From an uncultured Roseovarius sp. (GTDB taxonomy: Bacteria > Pseudomonadota > Alphaproteobacteria > Rhodobacterales > Rhodobacteraceae), in NCBI RefSeq assembly GCF_913054395.1, contig NZ_CAJXIP010000027.1:1-33409 (forward strand): a stretch of DNA of 33,409 nucleotides, read 5' to 3'. Position 1 is the first letter of the stretch; each line of letters begins with the position of its first letter. The notes beneath the pieces were generated by a model that was given only the letters and a program-made list of their open reading frames with translations, was not told where the DNA came from and made no database searches. Position numbers and translations under genes: made by a program. This document shows positions 15,137 through 23,261 of the stretch, one piece after another.

Positions 15137-15648
15137 GGCCGCCGCGTGACCTTGGTGTCGCCACGACCAGCCCCCCGCCCCGTTCCGCCAAGGGAGCGGG
15201 TCATGGTGATGCTGGTCGGACGATCATATCCCGGATGCGCCGTTTCCGCGATCCGCCGGAAGCCGAGGGCACCGAAGGTCGCATGGTTTTCGACCAGCTC
15301 GATGCGGGTTTCCAGTGTCACGCTTTCAAGGCCCAGGCGCTCTGCGCGATGCAGCGCATGTTCAACCAGTGCGCGCGCCAGCCCCTTGCCGCGCTGATTG
15401 CTGTCGACGGCCAGCTTGCCAAGGTAAAGCGTGTCGGGCCTTGGCGTCAAAATCATGCAGGCGATGGGGCGTGCCTGATCTTCCATGACCCAGACCTCGC
15501 GGTTTTCGGCCATCTCCCTCAGCCCATCAACGGTCAGCCGGTTCAAGGACGAGGGCGGATCAATCCGCCCCTGCATATAGGCAAAGCACCGCGTCAGCAG
15601 GGCGTGCAGCGCCGCAAAATCATCGCTCATCCCGTATCGTCGCATCAT
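15133..15648 (-). CDS. GNAT family N-acetyltransferase
   Basis: This 171-residue acetyltransferase has the acetyl-CoA loop NQRGKGLARALVEHAL, preceded by the strand TLYLGKLAVDS and followed by the conserved NHATFGALGFRRIAE. The substrate is unknown. ATG 15648 is chosen, with AGGAAGG directly upstream; ATG 15645 is equally possible. It starts 27 bp after the cobN stop and is probably cotranscribed with it. Confidence 0.88.
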   Translation of the reverse strand: MMRRYGMSDDFAALHALLTRCFAYMQGRIDPPSSLNRLTVDGLREMAENREVWVMEDQARPIACMILTPRPDTLYLGKLAVDSNQRGKGLARALVEHALHRAERLGLESVTLETRIELVENHATFGALGFRRIAETAHPGYDRPTSITMTRSLGGTGRGAGRGDTKVTRRP

Positions 15649-15675
15649 GGCCTTCCTGTTACGCGACCCCGCCTG

Positions 15676-18600
15676 TCAGGGTGGCGGGGCGCCCCGTCGC
15701 GCCGCCTCGATCCGCGCGCGCGCAGAGTTCGAGCGCGGCAACCAGAGCCCACGGTCGATGGCCTCGGCCAGCCGCTCTGCCATTTCGCGCAGGGCGGGGG
15801 CGTTGTGTTCGGCTATGAACTCGCGGGTGTCATCGTCTTCCAGAAACGCCGCCTCGACCAGATCGAAATGATGCCCGCGCACCGCGCCCGTGGTTGCGGC
15901 AAAGGCGAAGAGGTAATCGACCGTCGCCGCCATCTCGAACGCGCCCTTGTAGCCATGGCGCTTGACGCCTTCGATCCATTTCGGATTGACCACCCGGCTG
16001 CGCACGACGCGGCCGATCTCATCCTCAAGGGTTCGGATCACCGGGCGTTCGGGGCGCGAATGGTCATTGTGGTAAATCGGCCGGTCACGTCCCTGAAGGG
16101 TGCTTACCGCCGCCGCTGCGCCGCCTTCGAACTGGTAATAGTCGTCGCTGTCCAGAATGTCGTGCTCGCGATTGTCCTGGTTCTGCACGATCGCCTCGGT
16201 CTGGCGCAGGCGGGTTTCAAGGCCGGCACGGTCACGGCGCCCCTCATCGGCGGTGCCATAGGCATAGCTGCCCCATTCCAGATAGGCCTCGGCCAGATCG
16301 GCCTTGTCGGACCAGAGCCGTTCGTCGATCATCGCCTGAAGCCCGGCGCCATAGGCCCCTGGTTTCGCACCGTAAACCCGAGCCTGCGGTCCCTCGCTTC
16401 GCGCGCGCGCCGCAGCCGGGTTAAGGTCGTCGGGCTCGTCCAGTGCCATGACCGCGCGTGCGGCAGAGTCGACCAGCGCAATGAGCTGCGGAAAGGCGTC
16501 GCGGAAGAACCCGGAAATCCGCAGGGTCACATCAACCCGCGGGCGCCCCAGAACGCCCTGCGGAAGGATTTCAAACCCGGTCACGCGGCGGTTGGCGGCA
16601 TCCCATTTCGGCTTGACCCCCATCAGGGCAAGCGCCTGCGCGATATCGTCGCCGCCGGTGCGCATATTGGCCGTCCCCCAGGCTGTCAAAAGCAGGCTGC
16701 GCGGCCAGTCGCCGTGGGTTTGCAGGTGTTTCTCAATCAACAGGTTCGCCGACTTCCACCCGAGGGCCCAGGCCGTTGGTGTCGGCACGGCGCGGCTGTC
16801 GACGGAAAAGAAATTGCGCCCGGTCGGAAGGACATCAAGACGTCCCCGCGTGGGCGCGCCGGATGGCGCCGGGGCGACGAATTGCCCTGAAAGGGCGGTG
16901 AGAAGGCCCGTCCCTTCCATCGGTCCACAGGCGCGCAAGGTCGGGCGTACATCGCTTTCGGCACGCTCGAGAACCGCGCGGCTTGCCGCCCCTTGCGGGG
17001 GCCTCGTGCCCTCAAGAAGCTGCGAGGCCAGTTCTTCCAGCCGCTCGACCGTGTCGCCATTGCTGCGCCATGCGCCGGGGGCCGCATCGGCCAGAACCTG
17101 CGGGTTTGGCCCGGTCCAGGCTGCGGCCATGTCGCAATCAAGCGGATCAAAGCCAGGGCCAAGGTCAAGGTCCGCTGCCAGTGCGCGGATGATCGAGGCA
17201 TCGCCGCCGACCGCCTGATCGCGCGGCACGCGCAGGAGTGCCTGCAACAGGTCGCGTTCCTGCCGCCCGGTCGGCGATTGGCCAAAGATATGCAGGCCGT
17301 CGCGAATTTGCGCTTCTTTCAACTCGCAGAGATAGGCATCAAGCTTGGCAAGGTCGCTGTCCTCATCGGCGCCTTCCATGCCGACATCCTTGTCCAGGCC
17401 GGTGGCCGAACTCAGCGTCAGGATCTCGCGGCGCAGATGCGAAATCCGTCGCGGATCAACGCCTGCGGCCTCGTAATATTCATCGACCAGGGCCTCGAGG
17501 TCACGCAACGGCCCATAGGTTTCGGCGCGGGTCAGGGGCGGCGTCAGGTGGTCGATGATCACCGCCTGCGCGCGGCGTTTGGCCTGCGTGCCCTCGCCGG
17601 GATCGTTGACGATGAACGGATAGACATGCGGCATCGGCCCAAGCACTGCCTCGGGCCAGCATTCCTGGCTAAGCGCAAGCGCCTTGCCGGGCAGCCACTC
17701 CAGGTTGCCATGTTTGCCCATGTGCACGATGGCATGGGCGCGAAATTGATGGCGGAGCCAGAAATAGAACGCCAGATAGTTGTGCGGCGGCACTAGATCG
17801 GGCGAATGATAGGTGTCGGTCGGGTCGATGTTATAGCCGCGCGCCGGTTGCACGCCGACGACCACATTGCCGAATTCAAGAACCGACAGGGAAAACTGTC
17901 CGCAATCGACTTCGCCCGGCGTAAAGAACGGATCCGCCTCGGGCGCGCCCCACCTTGCCTGGACCGCTTCGCGCATCGCCCAGGGCAGGCGGGCATATTC
18001 GATCTGATAGTCGGCCATCGACAGGGTGACGCCGCCCTGCCGCTCGGCGCGATCGGTAAGCCAGTTCGTCGGTCCCGCCATCACCGCCTGCATCAGGCTA
18101 TCGCTGTCCGCCGGGGCATTTGTCACATGGTATCCGGCATCGGCCAAAAGGCCGAGTGCATGGACCGTGGCGGCGGGCGTATCAAGCCCAACGCCATTGG
18201 CCAGCCGCCCGTCCTTGTTGGGGTAATTCGCGAGGATCAGGACGACGCGCCGCTCGGGCGCTGGTGTATGGCGCAGGTGCGCCCAGTTGCGCGCCAGATC
18301 GGCGACGAATTCAACCCGGTCGCCCTGCGCGCGATAGGTGGCGATGGGGCATTCGGTTGCCTCGTCGAAAAAGGCCTCGCCCTTGAAGCTGATGGCGCGG
18401 CTCAACACCCGTCCGTCGACCTCGGGCAGTGCGACATTCATGGCAATGTCGCGACCCGACAGCCCGCTCAGCCCCTCGGCCCAGGCCTCTTCGCCGGACC
18501 CGGCAAGCACCACCTGGAACACTGGCGCGCCGTTGGCGGCGGGCATGGTAAGCGGGTTGAGCGGGCTGTCGTCGCCTTTGTGTGGCGAGCCGACCGCGAA

Positions 18601-19398
18601 GGAGGTGCAGTTCAGGATCACCGAGGGCGGGGCCTCTGTGAACAGATGCTCAAGCGTGGCGGTCGAGACCTGATCTTTGAGGGAGGCGACGAAAACCGGC
18701 AGCGGGTTCAGCCCCGCGCGCAGCAAGGATTTGACCAGCCGGTTGATCGGGTTCAGGCCTGCGCCCTGTACAAGGGCGCGGTAAAAGATCACCGGCACGA
18801 CGGGGTGATCGGGGGCCCATGCGGCGCGCGCGGCCTCCAGGCCGGCGATGCCTGCGCCGGGCCAATAGACGCCTGCGCGCAACAGCGGGCTTGCCGCAGC
18901 AGGTTTCTCGCATTGCTCGATTATCGACTTGGCATAGCTCAGGAAATTCGCCGAATTTTCAGGGCCGCCCTCGACCAGATAGGCCCAGAGGGCATCATAG
19001 TCTTCATCAGCCACCGTCGAGAGCCCGCGCAGATCGGCGTCGGGTTTGTCATCGCCCGGCAACAGGGCAAGCGGCACGCCCGCTTCGTGACAGCGCGCGG
19101 CAAACTGTTCGGCCCCATATTTCCAATACCCGGTGCCGCCCAGAACCCGCGCGATCACAAGCCGGGATTTGGTGGCGCAATTGTCGAGATGGAGGTCGAC
19201 CGACATCGGGTGTTGCAGATGGGTGAGATTGGCCAGCCGCAGGCTTGGCGCCTGGGTCATTTCGGCGCGCGCGGCACTCAGCGCTGCAAGCTCGGTATCG
19301 GCGGCCGAGACAAACACGACATCGGCCGGCGTCTGGCCCAGATCGACCGGCTCTTTGCCGTCATCAATGGTTCCGGGGGTGGCGGCAAGAAGGTGCAT
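15676..19398 (-). CDS. cobN: Cobaltochelatase subunit CobN
   Basis: This large subunit (1240 residues, normal length) of the ATP-dependent aerobic cobaltochelatase inserts Co2+ into hydrogenobyrinic acid a,c-diamide with CobS and CobT, which are not in this window. Family hallmarks include the CobN/BchH motif HMGKHGNLEWLPGKA with the following VYPFIVNDPGEGTQAKRR. Also present are LPTGRNFFSVD and, near the C-terminus, KGAFEMAATVDYLFAFA and TGAVRGHHFDLVEAAFLED. The ATG at 19398 begins MHLLAATPG, the usual family start; the open frame extends 17 codons further upstream without a better site, and the ribosome-binding site is weak. It has 92 bp to the divergent small gene, where its promoter must lie. 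Confidence 0.96.
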   Translation of the reverse strand: MHLLAATPGTIDDGKEPVDLGQTPADVVFVSAADTELAALSAARAEMTQAPSLRLANLTHLQHPMSVDLHLDNCATKSRLVIARVLGGTGYWKYGAEQFAARCHEAGVPLALLPGDDKPDADLRGLSTVADEDYDALWAYLVEGGPENSANFLSYAKSIIEQCEKPAAASPLLRAGVYWPGAGIAGLEAARAAWAPDHPVVPVIFYRALVQGAGLNPINRLVKSLLRAGLNPLPVFVASLKDQVSTATLEHLFTEAPPSVILNCTSFAVGSPHKGDDSPLNPLTMPAANGAPVFQVVLAGSGEEAWAEGLSGLSGRDIAMNVALPEVDGRVLSRAISFKGEAFFDEATECPIATYRAQGDRVEFVADLARNWAHLRHTPAPERRVVLILANYPNKDGRLANGVGLDTPAATVHALGLLADAGYHVTNAPADSDSLMQAVMAGPTNWLTDRAERQGGVTLSMADYQIEYARLPWAMREAVQARWGAPEADPFFTPGEVDCGQFSLSVLEFGNVVVGVQPARGYNIDPTDTYHSPDLVPPHNYLAFYFWLRHQFRAHAIVHMGKHGNLEWLPGKALALSQECWPEAVLGPMPHVYPFIVNDPGEGTQAKRRAQAVIIDHLTPPLTRAETYGPLRDLEALVDEYYEAAGVDPRRISHLRREILTLSSATGLDKDVGMEGADEDSDLAKLDAYLCELKEAQIRDGLHIFGQSPTGRQERDLLQALLRVPRDQAVGGDASIIRALAADLDLGPGFDPLDCDMAAAWTGPNPQVLADAAPGAWRSNGDTVERLEELASQLLEGTRPPQGAASRAVLERAESDVRPTLRACGPMEGTGLLTALSGQFVAPAPSGAPTRGRLDVLPTGRNFFSVDSRAVPTPTAWALGWKSANLLIEKHLQTHGDWPRSLLLTAWGTANMRTGGDDIAQALALMGVKPKWDAANRRVTGFEILPQGVLGRPRVDVTLRISGFFRDAFPQLIALVDSAARAVMALDEPDDLNPAAARARSEGPQARVYGAKPGAYGAGLQAMIDERLWSDKADLAEAYLEWGSYAYGTADEGRRDRAGLETRLRQTEAIVQNQDNREHDILDSDDYYQFEGGAAAAVSTLQGRDRPIYHNDHSRPERPVIRTLEDEIGRVVRSRVVNPKWIEGVKRHGYKGAFEMAATVDYLFAFAATTGAVRGHHFDLVEAAFLEDDDTREFIAEHNAPALREMAERLAEAIDRGLWLPRSNSARARIEAARRGAPPP

Positions 19399-19490
19399 CA
19401 GGCGGTTCCAGCTTGATTGACAGGGCGGATTGCGGCAATAGATCCGCAACGGCTGCGAATGGTGCGGCCTCTTGCCGAAAGGGCAAAGTC

Positions 19491-19655
19491 ATGAATTACA
19501 AAGCGCAGGGTGCCCCCAAAAAAGGCAACAACGCCCCCCGACACAAAGAGCACAATCAACCGGGCGGTCCGAAAAACCCCTTTGGCGCCCGCCAGAGCAA
19601 GGAAGAGTTGATTGCCAAGCTTAAAAAGCAGGCCGAGAAGAAAAAGTCTGACTAG
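19491..19655 (+). CDS. Small lysine-rich conserved protein of unknown function
   Basis: The ORF encodes 54 residues, beginning MNYKAQGAPKKGNNAPRHKE, with 12 lysines, many N/P/G in the first half and an amphipathic basic helix (KEELIAKLKKQAEKKK) at the end. An AAGGG site lies upstream of ATG 19491. The composition suggests a nucleic-acid- or ribosome-associated protein, but no function is known to me. It is divergent from cobN and convergent with the GNAT gene, ending 2 bp before that stop. A longer frame upstream is antisense to cobN and not supported. Confidence 0.75.
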   Translation: MNYKAQGAPKKGNNAPRHKEHNQPGGPKNPFGARQSKEELIAKLKKQAEKKKSD

Positions 19656-19657
19656 GC

Positions 19658-20107
19658 TCATAGGGTCCTTTCCATGAAAATCGACGAGGGCGCGGCGGGA
19701 TAGTCGCCGAACGGCCCGCGCACCGCATAGCCGTGGCGCTCGTAAAGCCGATGGGCGGCGTAAAGTACATTGCCTGTTTCAAGCCGCAACAGCGGCAGGT
19801 CGAGCGCGCGCGCCTCATCCTCGATCTGGCGCAGGATCGCGTCGGCAACGCCCTTGCCGCGCGCGCTTTCATCCACGAACATGGATTTCACCTCGCCGTA
19901 GCCCTCTTTGAGGGCAAGCGCGCCGGTGCCGACGATGTGGCCGTCAATCCGTGCGGTAAAAAACCGGATATCATCGGTGCAAAGCTCTTCTATATCGAGG
20001 AAAAAGTTATCCTCGGGTGGAAACAGCGATTGCATCAAGGCGTGGCTGGCACGCAAAAGCGCGCTCGCTTCCGGGTCTTTCGGGCTAGTGGGCGCGACGA
20101 TGATCAT
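19658..20107 (-). CDS. GNAT family N-acetyltransferase
   Basis: This 149-residue acetyltransferase has the acetyl-CoA binding loop ESARGKGVADAILRQIE, the preceding strand GEVKSMFVD and the C-terminal LYERHGYAVRGPFGDY. The sequence resembles the PanZ/ElaA-like group of small GNATs of undefined substrate. The ATG overlaps the cobW stop by 4 bp (ATGA), so it is translationally coupled to cobW. Confidence 0.9.
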   Translation of the reverse strand: MIIVAPTSPKDPEASALLRASHALMQSLFPPEDNFFLDIEELCTDDIRFFTARIDGHIVGTGALALKEGYGEVKSMFVDESARGKGVADAILRQIEDEARALDLPLLRLETGNVLYAAHRLYERHGYAVRGPFGDYPAAPSSIFMERTL

Positions 20108-21180
20108 GCACAGAGCGCGGCTTCGATGGCGGCGCGGTCAAGACCTGCCTGACCGATCACCACAAGCCGGGTTTCACGCTGCTGGCTGCCGAAGGGCTGA
20201 TCGAAATAGGTGGCGACGCGCGGGCCGACCGCCTGCAATGTTAGGCGCATCGGCTTGCCGCTGACGGCGGCGAACCCCTTGAGGCGCAGGATGTCATGGG
20301 CGCGGATGACATCGGCAACCTGTTGGGCAAACCCCGCAGGATCGGCGATTTCGGTCCGGGTGACGACAAAGCTTTCAAAGGCATCATGGTCGTGATCGTG
20401 ATGATGGTCCTCATCATGGTGATCATCGTCGTGCTCGTCATCATGATCGTGGTGGTGATGGTGAAGCTCGTGGCGGCTTTCCATATCGGCCTCGGCGCCG
20501 ATGCCCTGACCCAGAAGTACATCAATCGGCAGCGCGCCCATGGTCGATGTAACCACCTGAACGCCATCGCGGCTATCTGTGCGAAGTCGGCTTACAAGCG
20601 CCGTCATTTCATCCGCATCCAGCAGATCGGATTTGTTGACCACGATCATATCGGCACAGGCCATCTGATCCTCGAACAACTCGGAGAGCGGCGTTTCGTG
20701 GTCAAGATTCTCGTCAAGTTTGCGCTGTGCATCGACGGCGGCCACATCATGCGCGAAGCGGCCCTCGCTCACGGCCTTGCCATCGACCACGGTGACCACG
20801 CCATCGACGGTGACGCGGGTCGAGATTTCGGGCCAGTTGAAGGCGCGCACAAGCGGTTGCGGCAGGGCCAGCCCCGAGGTTTCGATCACGATGTGATCGG
20901 GTGCATTCTCACGCTCCAGCAGTTTTTGCATGGTGGGGATGAAATCTTCGGCGACGGTGCAACAGATACAGCCATTGCTAAGCTCCATGACGTCATCCTC
21001 GGCGCAGCCCTCGATGCCACAGCCCTTGAGGATATCCCCATCGACGCCAAGATCGCCGAATTCGTTGATGATAAGGGCAATGCGGCGGCCGCCTGCGTTC
21101 TCCAGCATGTGGCGGATCAGCGTGGTTTTTCCTGCGCCCAGAAAGCCGGTCACGACGGTGGCGGGGATTTTTGCGGGCAT
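20104..21180 (-). CDS. cobW: CobW-type GTP-dependent metallochaperone
   Basis: This cytoplasmic G3E-family GTPase has 358 residues. It shows Walker A GFLGAGKTT (12–20), the metal-binding CICC motif (71–74, in SNGCICCTV), the guanine-specificity NKSD (182–185) and the C-terminal CobW_C domain. A His/Asp-rich insertion at 237–266, with more than half of the residues histidine, probably binds metal. CobW proteins deliver Co2+ for cobaltochelation; relatives handle zinc. The location beside cobN and cbtAB supports cobalt. The start ATG 21180 has GGAG upstream. A GNAT gene is coupled downstream, and a DUF1636-type gene is divergent across 72 bp. Confidence 0.95.
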   Translation of the reverse strand: MPAKIPATVVTGFLGAGKTTLIRHMLENAGGRRIALIINEFGDLGVDGDILKGCGIEGCAEDDVMELSNGCICCTVAEDFIPTMQKLLERENAPDHIVIETSGLALPQPLVRAFNWPEISTRVTVDGVVTVVDGKAVSEGRFAHDVAAVDAQRKLDENLDHETPLSELFEDQMACADMIVVNKSDLLDADEMTALVSRLRTDSRDGVQVVTSTMGALPIDVLLGQGIGAEADMESRHELHHHHHDHDDEHDDDHHDEDHHHDHDHDAFESFVVTRTEIADPAGFAQQVADVIRAHDILRLKGFAAVSGKPMRLTLQAVGPRVATYFDQPFGSQQRETRLVVIGQAGLDRAAIEAALCA

Positions 21181-21252
21181 GGTTAAAAGCTCCTTGAAAG
21201 GCTTGCGTTTGGGCGGGCAACCGGCCTAATCCCGATACAAAGGGGATCGGCG

Positions 21253-21582
21253 ATGACGCACCGGATTGTGGTTTGTTCTACATGTGATGGCATGGATGGC
21301 AAAAGCTTTGCCGCCGATTTGCGTGCCGCGTTGTGTGATCGGTCCATGGCGTTCGAGGTCCAGGACCACGATTGCATGTCAAACTGCGGTCGTCCGCTGA
21401 GCCTGGCGTTTTCGGCTCCGGGCAAGGCGACGTATCTTTTCGGCGATATCGACCCGACCTGCGATCTTGACGACACATTGGCCTTTGCAACGCTGTACGA
21501 GGGTTCGCCCGATGGTTGGATCGAGGATGCGCGCGCTGCCGGGCGGCTGCGCCATTGCCTTGTGGGGCGTGTTCCGGCCTGA
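21253..21582 (+). CDS. DUF1636 family putative metal-binding protein
   Basis: The protein has 109 residues with a thioredoxin-like ferredoxin pattern: an N-terminal CSTCDG and a central QDHDCMSNCGRP, giving four or more cysteines that could hold a metal or 2Fe-2S cluster. I assign it to DUF1636 from the IVVCSTC opening and the CxxxC (CMSNC) central motif. The family is often found with cobalt and cobalamin genes; its function is not established. The start ATG 21253 has AGGGGA upstream. It is divergent from cobW and convergent with the His-rich gene of the cbtBA operon. Confidence 0.8.
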   Translation: MTHRIVVCSTCDGMDGKSFAADLRAALCDRSMAFEVQDHDCMSNCGRPLSLAFSAPGKATYLFGDIDPTCDLDDTLAFATLYEGSPDGWIEDARAAGRLRHCLVGRVPA

Positions 21583-21586
21583 GGTA

Positions 21587-22084
21587 TCATTCGATCACAA
21601 GCCCCGCATGGGCCTCGATCGGGGTACCGTTGATCGCAAGCTGGCTGTGGTCGTTGGCGTTCAGGGTGACCCGGATTTTGTGGTGACCTAAGGGCAGGGC
21701 GTCAAGCTGAAACCACGGTCCATAGGCGCGGGCGATTTTCACGCCGTCAAGATAGACATGCGCATGGCCCTCGCCCGGCACATGCGGCCCGTTCACCGCC
21801 TCGGGGGCAAAGGTGAAATCGGTGATCGCGATATGCAGGTTGCGGCTTTGCGGCCCGTCGGGGTGCAGGCTTAGCCTGATCTGCGGCGCGGGGCCGGTCA
21901 CATCGGTCAGCTTGGAATGATCGGGCCCGTTGGCGCCATGATCATGGGCATTGTGATCATGCACCGAGCCAACCTCGGCGTGTTCGTGCCCGGTCAATTC
22001 GGCACCGGTGGTGGCGGCCAGAAGAAAGCCGAAGCCGACGCCGAAAAACAACCCGATCAACAGAAAGGCAAAGGTTTTCGGCAT
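21587..22084 (-). CDS. His-rich exported protein in the cobalt uptake operon
   Basis: The protein has 165 residues. One N-terminal hydrophobic segment (FAFLLIGLFFGVGFGFLLAA) acts as a signal anchor or signal peptide, followed by a stretch with seven histidines between residues 33 and 56 (HEH, HDHNAHDH, DH). The rest is beta-rich, with HAHVYLDGVKIARAYGPWFQ and LGHHKIRVTLNANDH, resembling small periplasmic metal-handling domains. I do not recognise a characterised family. It is the third gene after cbtB and cbtA, 51 bp downstream of cbtA, with an AGGAGA site 7 nt before the ATG. It could scavenge cobalt in the periplasm for CbtAB, but this is inference. Confidence 0.75.
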   Translation of the reverse strand: MPKTFAFLLIGLFFGVGFGFLLAATTGAELTGHEHAEVGSVHDHNAHDHGANGPDHSKLTDVTGPAPQIRLSLHPDGPQSRNLHIAITDFTFAPEAVNGPHVPGEGHAHVYLDGVKIARAYGPWFQLDALPLGHHKIRVTLNANDHSQLAINGTPIEAHAGLVIE

Positions 22085-22135
22085 CAGTGCTCTCCTTGTG
22101 TGGTGCCCCGGCGGCGAACCGCCGGGGCGCGTTGG

Positions 22136-22816
22136 TTAGCCTTCGGCGCTTTCGCGGGTCCAGAAATATCCGGCCAGTGTGCCCAAAAGCGTCCATGCCG
22201 CAAATCCGACGCCAAGCGCGCGGGTGGCGAACAGCGAGGCAAGCTCCGGCGGGACAGGCCCAGCAAAATTCTCCGGGTGGGGAGCGCCGATCACATGCGG
22301 CGCCAGCAAAAGGGCAATCGCCGCGGCAATCATCACGGGCGCACGGCCAAAGGCGATCAAGGCAAGTGCAAGCGCTGTCGCGATCGCCGTGCCCCACCAC
22401 CAGATCTGGCGGGCGGTGATGTCGGTGTAGGCGCCGCCGGGCACTTCGGGGGGCAATGATACGGCAGGGGCGAAATGCAAGGCTACGAAACCGGCCACGC
22501 CCCAGAGCAGTCCGGTGCGCGCATCAATCCGTGCGCCGCGTTCGGCGGCAAGCCCCATGCAGGCCACAAGCACGAGGCCATAACCGACATAGATCAGCGC
22601 CGAGAACAACAGGCTCAGCCCGTCGCGCATTGCATCGAACCCCGGCAATTCGGGGGTGGCACCGGTCGCGCCCTCTCCGAAATGCACAAGAGTGCCTGTC
22701 TCATACAACTCGGCGTGCAAAAGCACCGGCTGAATGAACATGAACTGCAGCAGGGCGGCTATCAGCCCTGTGCAGAACCCAGCGAGCAACGCGCTGGTTA
22801 CAATTTTGGAAAACAT
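22136..22816 (-). CDS. cbtA: Cobalt transporter CbtA
   Basis: This inner-membrane protein of 226 residues is recognised as CbtA by MFSKIVTSALLAGFCTGLIA, followed by ALLQFMFIQPVLLHAE, and by the central GLLWGVAGFVALHFAP. About five or more hydrophobic segments are visible. CbtA was predicted as a cobalt transporter from its regular control by cobalamin riboswitches, exactly as seen here. The start ATG 22816 lies 3 bp after the cbtB stop. A histidine-bearing loop (VLLHAELYETGTLVHFGEG) faces the membrane edge and may bind metal. Confidence 0.93.
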   Translation of the reverse strand: MFSKIVTSALLAGFCTGLIAALLQFMFIQPVLLHAELYETGTLVHFGEGATGATPELPGFDAMRDGLSLLFSALIYVGYGLVLVACMGLAAERGARIDARTGLLWGVAGFVALHFAPAVSLPPEVPGGAYTDITARQIWWWGTAIATALALALIAFGRAPVMIAAAIALLLAPHVIGAPHPENFAGPVPPELASLFATRALGVGFAAWTLLGTLAGYFWTRESAEG

Positions 22817-22819
22817 GGT

Positions 22820-22984
22820 TTAGTGGCAGGGAAAGCCGGTCGCGTGGCGCACGTCATGGGCCGCGTCATGCAGGGCAGAGGCCTGAACATGGCCGGCGAT
22901 CGTGACGATGCCCAGCCCGAGGACCATGGCGGCCACGAAGGGCAGAACGGTGGATTTGGCGGCGGTTTGAACCAGTGCAGTCAT
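22820..22984 (-). CDS. cbtB: Cobalt transporter subunit CbtB
   Basis: This 54-codon gene was read directly from the sequence. The product begins MTALVQTAAKSTVLPFVAAM and has a single membrane segment (VLPFVAAMVLGLGIVTIAGH). It ends HATGFPCH, the His/Cys C-terminus typical of CbtB, which probably binds cobalt. AGGAGAT lies 6 nt before the ATG. It is the first gene after the cobalamin riboswitch and is almost contiguous with cbtA. Confidence 0.94.
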   Translation of the reverse strand: MTALVQTAAKSTVLPFVAAMVLGLGIVTIAGHVQASALHDAAHDVRHATGFPCH

Positions 22985-23000
22985 AGCGGTATCTCCTTTG

Positions 23001-23018
23001 CGCCTCTCACCCGAGGCG
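23001..23018 (-). promoter_or_regulatory. Hairpin before the cbtB ribosome-binding site
   Basis: A perfect 6-bp stem CGCCTC/GAGGCG with the loop GGGTGA on the minus strand lies between the riboswitch aptamer and the AAAGGAGAT ribosome-binding site. There is no T-tract. It may belong to the expression platform and affect access of the ribosome. Confidence 0.5.
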
Positions 23019-23024
23019 GGATTG

Positions 23025-23211
23025 ACAAACGCAGGGCTGGTCTCCTGGCTCGCGGGTCGTCGCCTTACTGTCGCCTTCCGGGATCTTGCGGTCCAGTGGC
23101 ATTTGACAGGGGCTCACCGCTTACAGTCGCGGGGGCGGCTGAAGAATAGGCGCCCTGTTTGGGTCCACCATCACTTCATTCCCAATTCATCCCCTGGCGC
23201 TTTGCACCTTT
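23025..23211 (-). promoter_or_regulatory. Cobalamin riboswitch controlling cbtB-cbtA
   Basis: Read on the minus strand, this region has the conserved blocks of the B12 aptamer in order. These are GGTGC at the 5' end, GAATTGGGAATGAAGTG, CCGCCCCCGCGACTGTAAGC, GCCACTG, GGAAGGCG, and the B12 box GCCAGGAGACCAGCC near 23035–23050. Adenosylcobalamin binding should repress the cobalt uptake genes. No intrinsic terminator is visible between the aptamer and cbtB, so translational control is likely. Confidence 0.96.
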
Positions 23212-23232
23212 AGCGGGGAACCTTGCCCATTC

Positions 23233-23261
23233 GGTATGAAGTGCGGCGCGGGCTGCGTCAA
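23233..23261 (-). promoter_or_regulatory. Predicted promoter of the riboswitch transcript
   Basis: TTGACG (23261–23256) and CATACC (23238–23233) are separated by 17 bp. Transcription would begin around 23226, about 15 nt before the aptamer. The -10 match is modest. Confidence 0.45.

Noticed and set aside
15235-16890. 551-codon open frame on the plus strand
   Set aside because: It lies antisense to cobN and the GNAT gene and has no recognisable domain or start site.
17806-19416. 536-codon open frame on the plus strand
   Set aside because: It is antisense to the N-terminal half of cobN and has no family features.
20380-20480. Repetitive CAT/GAT tract suggesting a microsatellite or repeat array
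   Set aside because: It is explained by the His/Asp-rich codons of CobW; the unit is irregular and in frame, not a CRISPR or tandem repeat.
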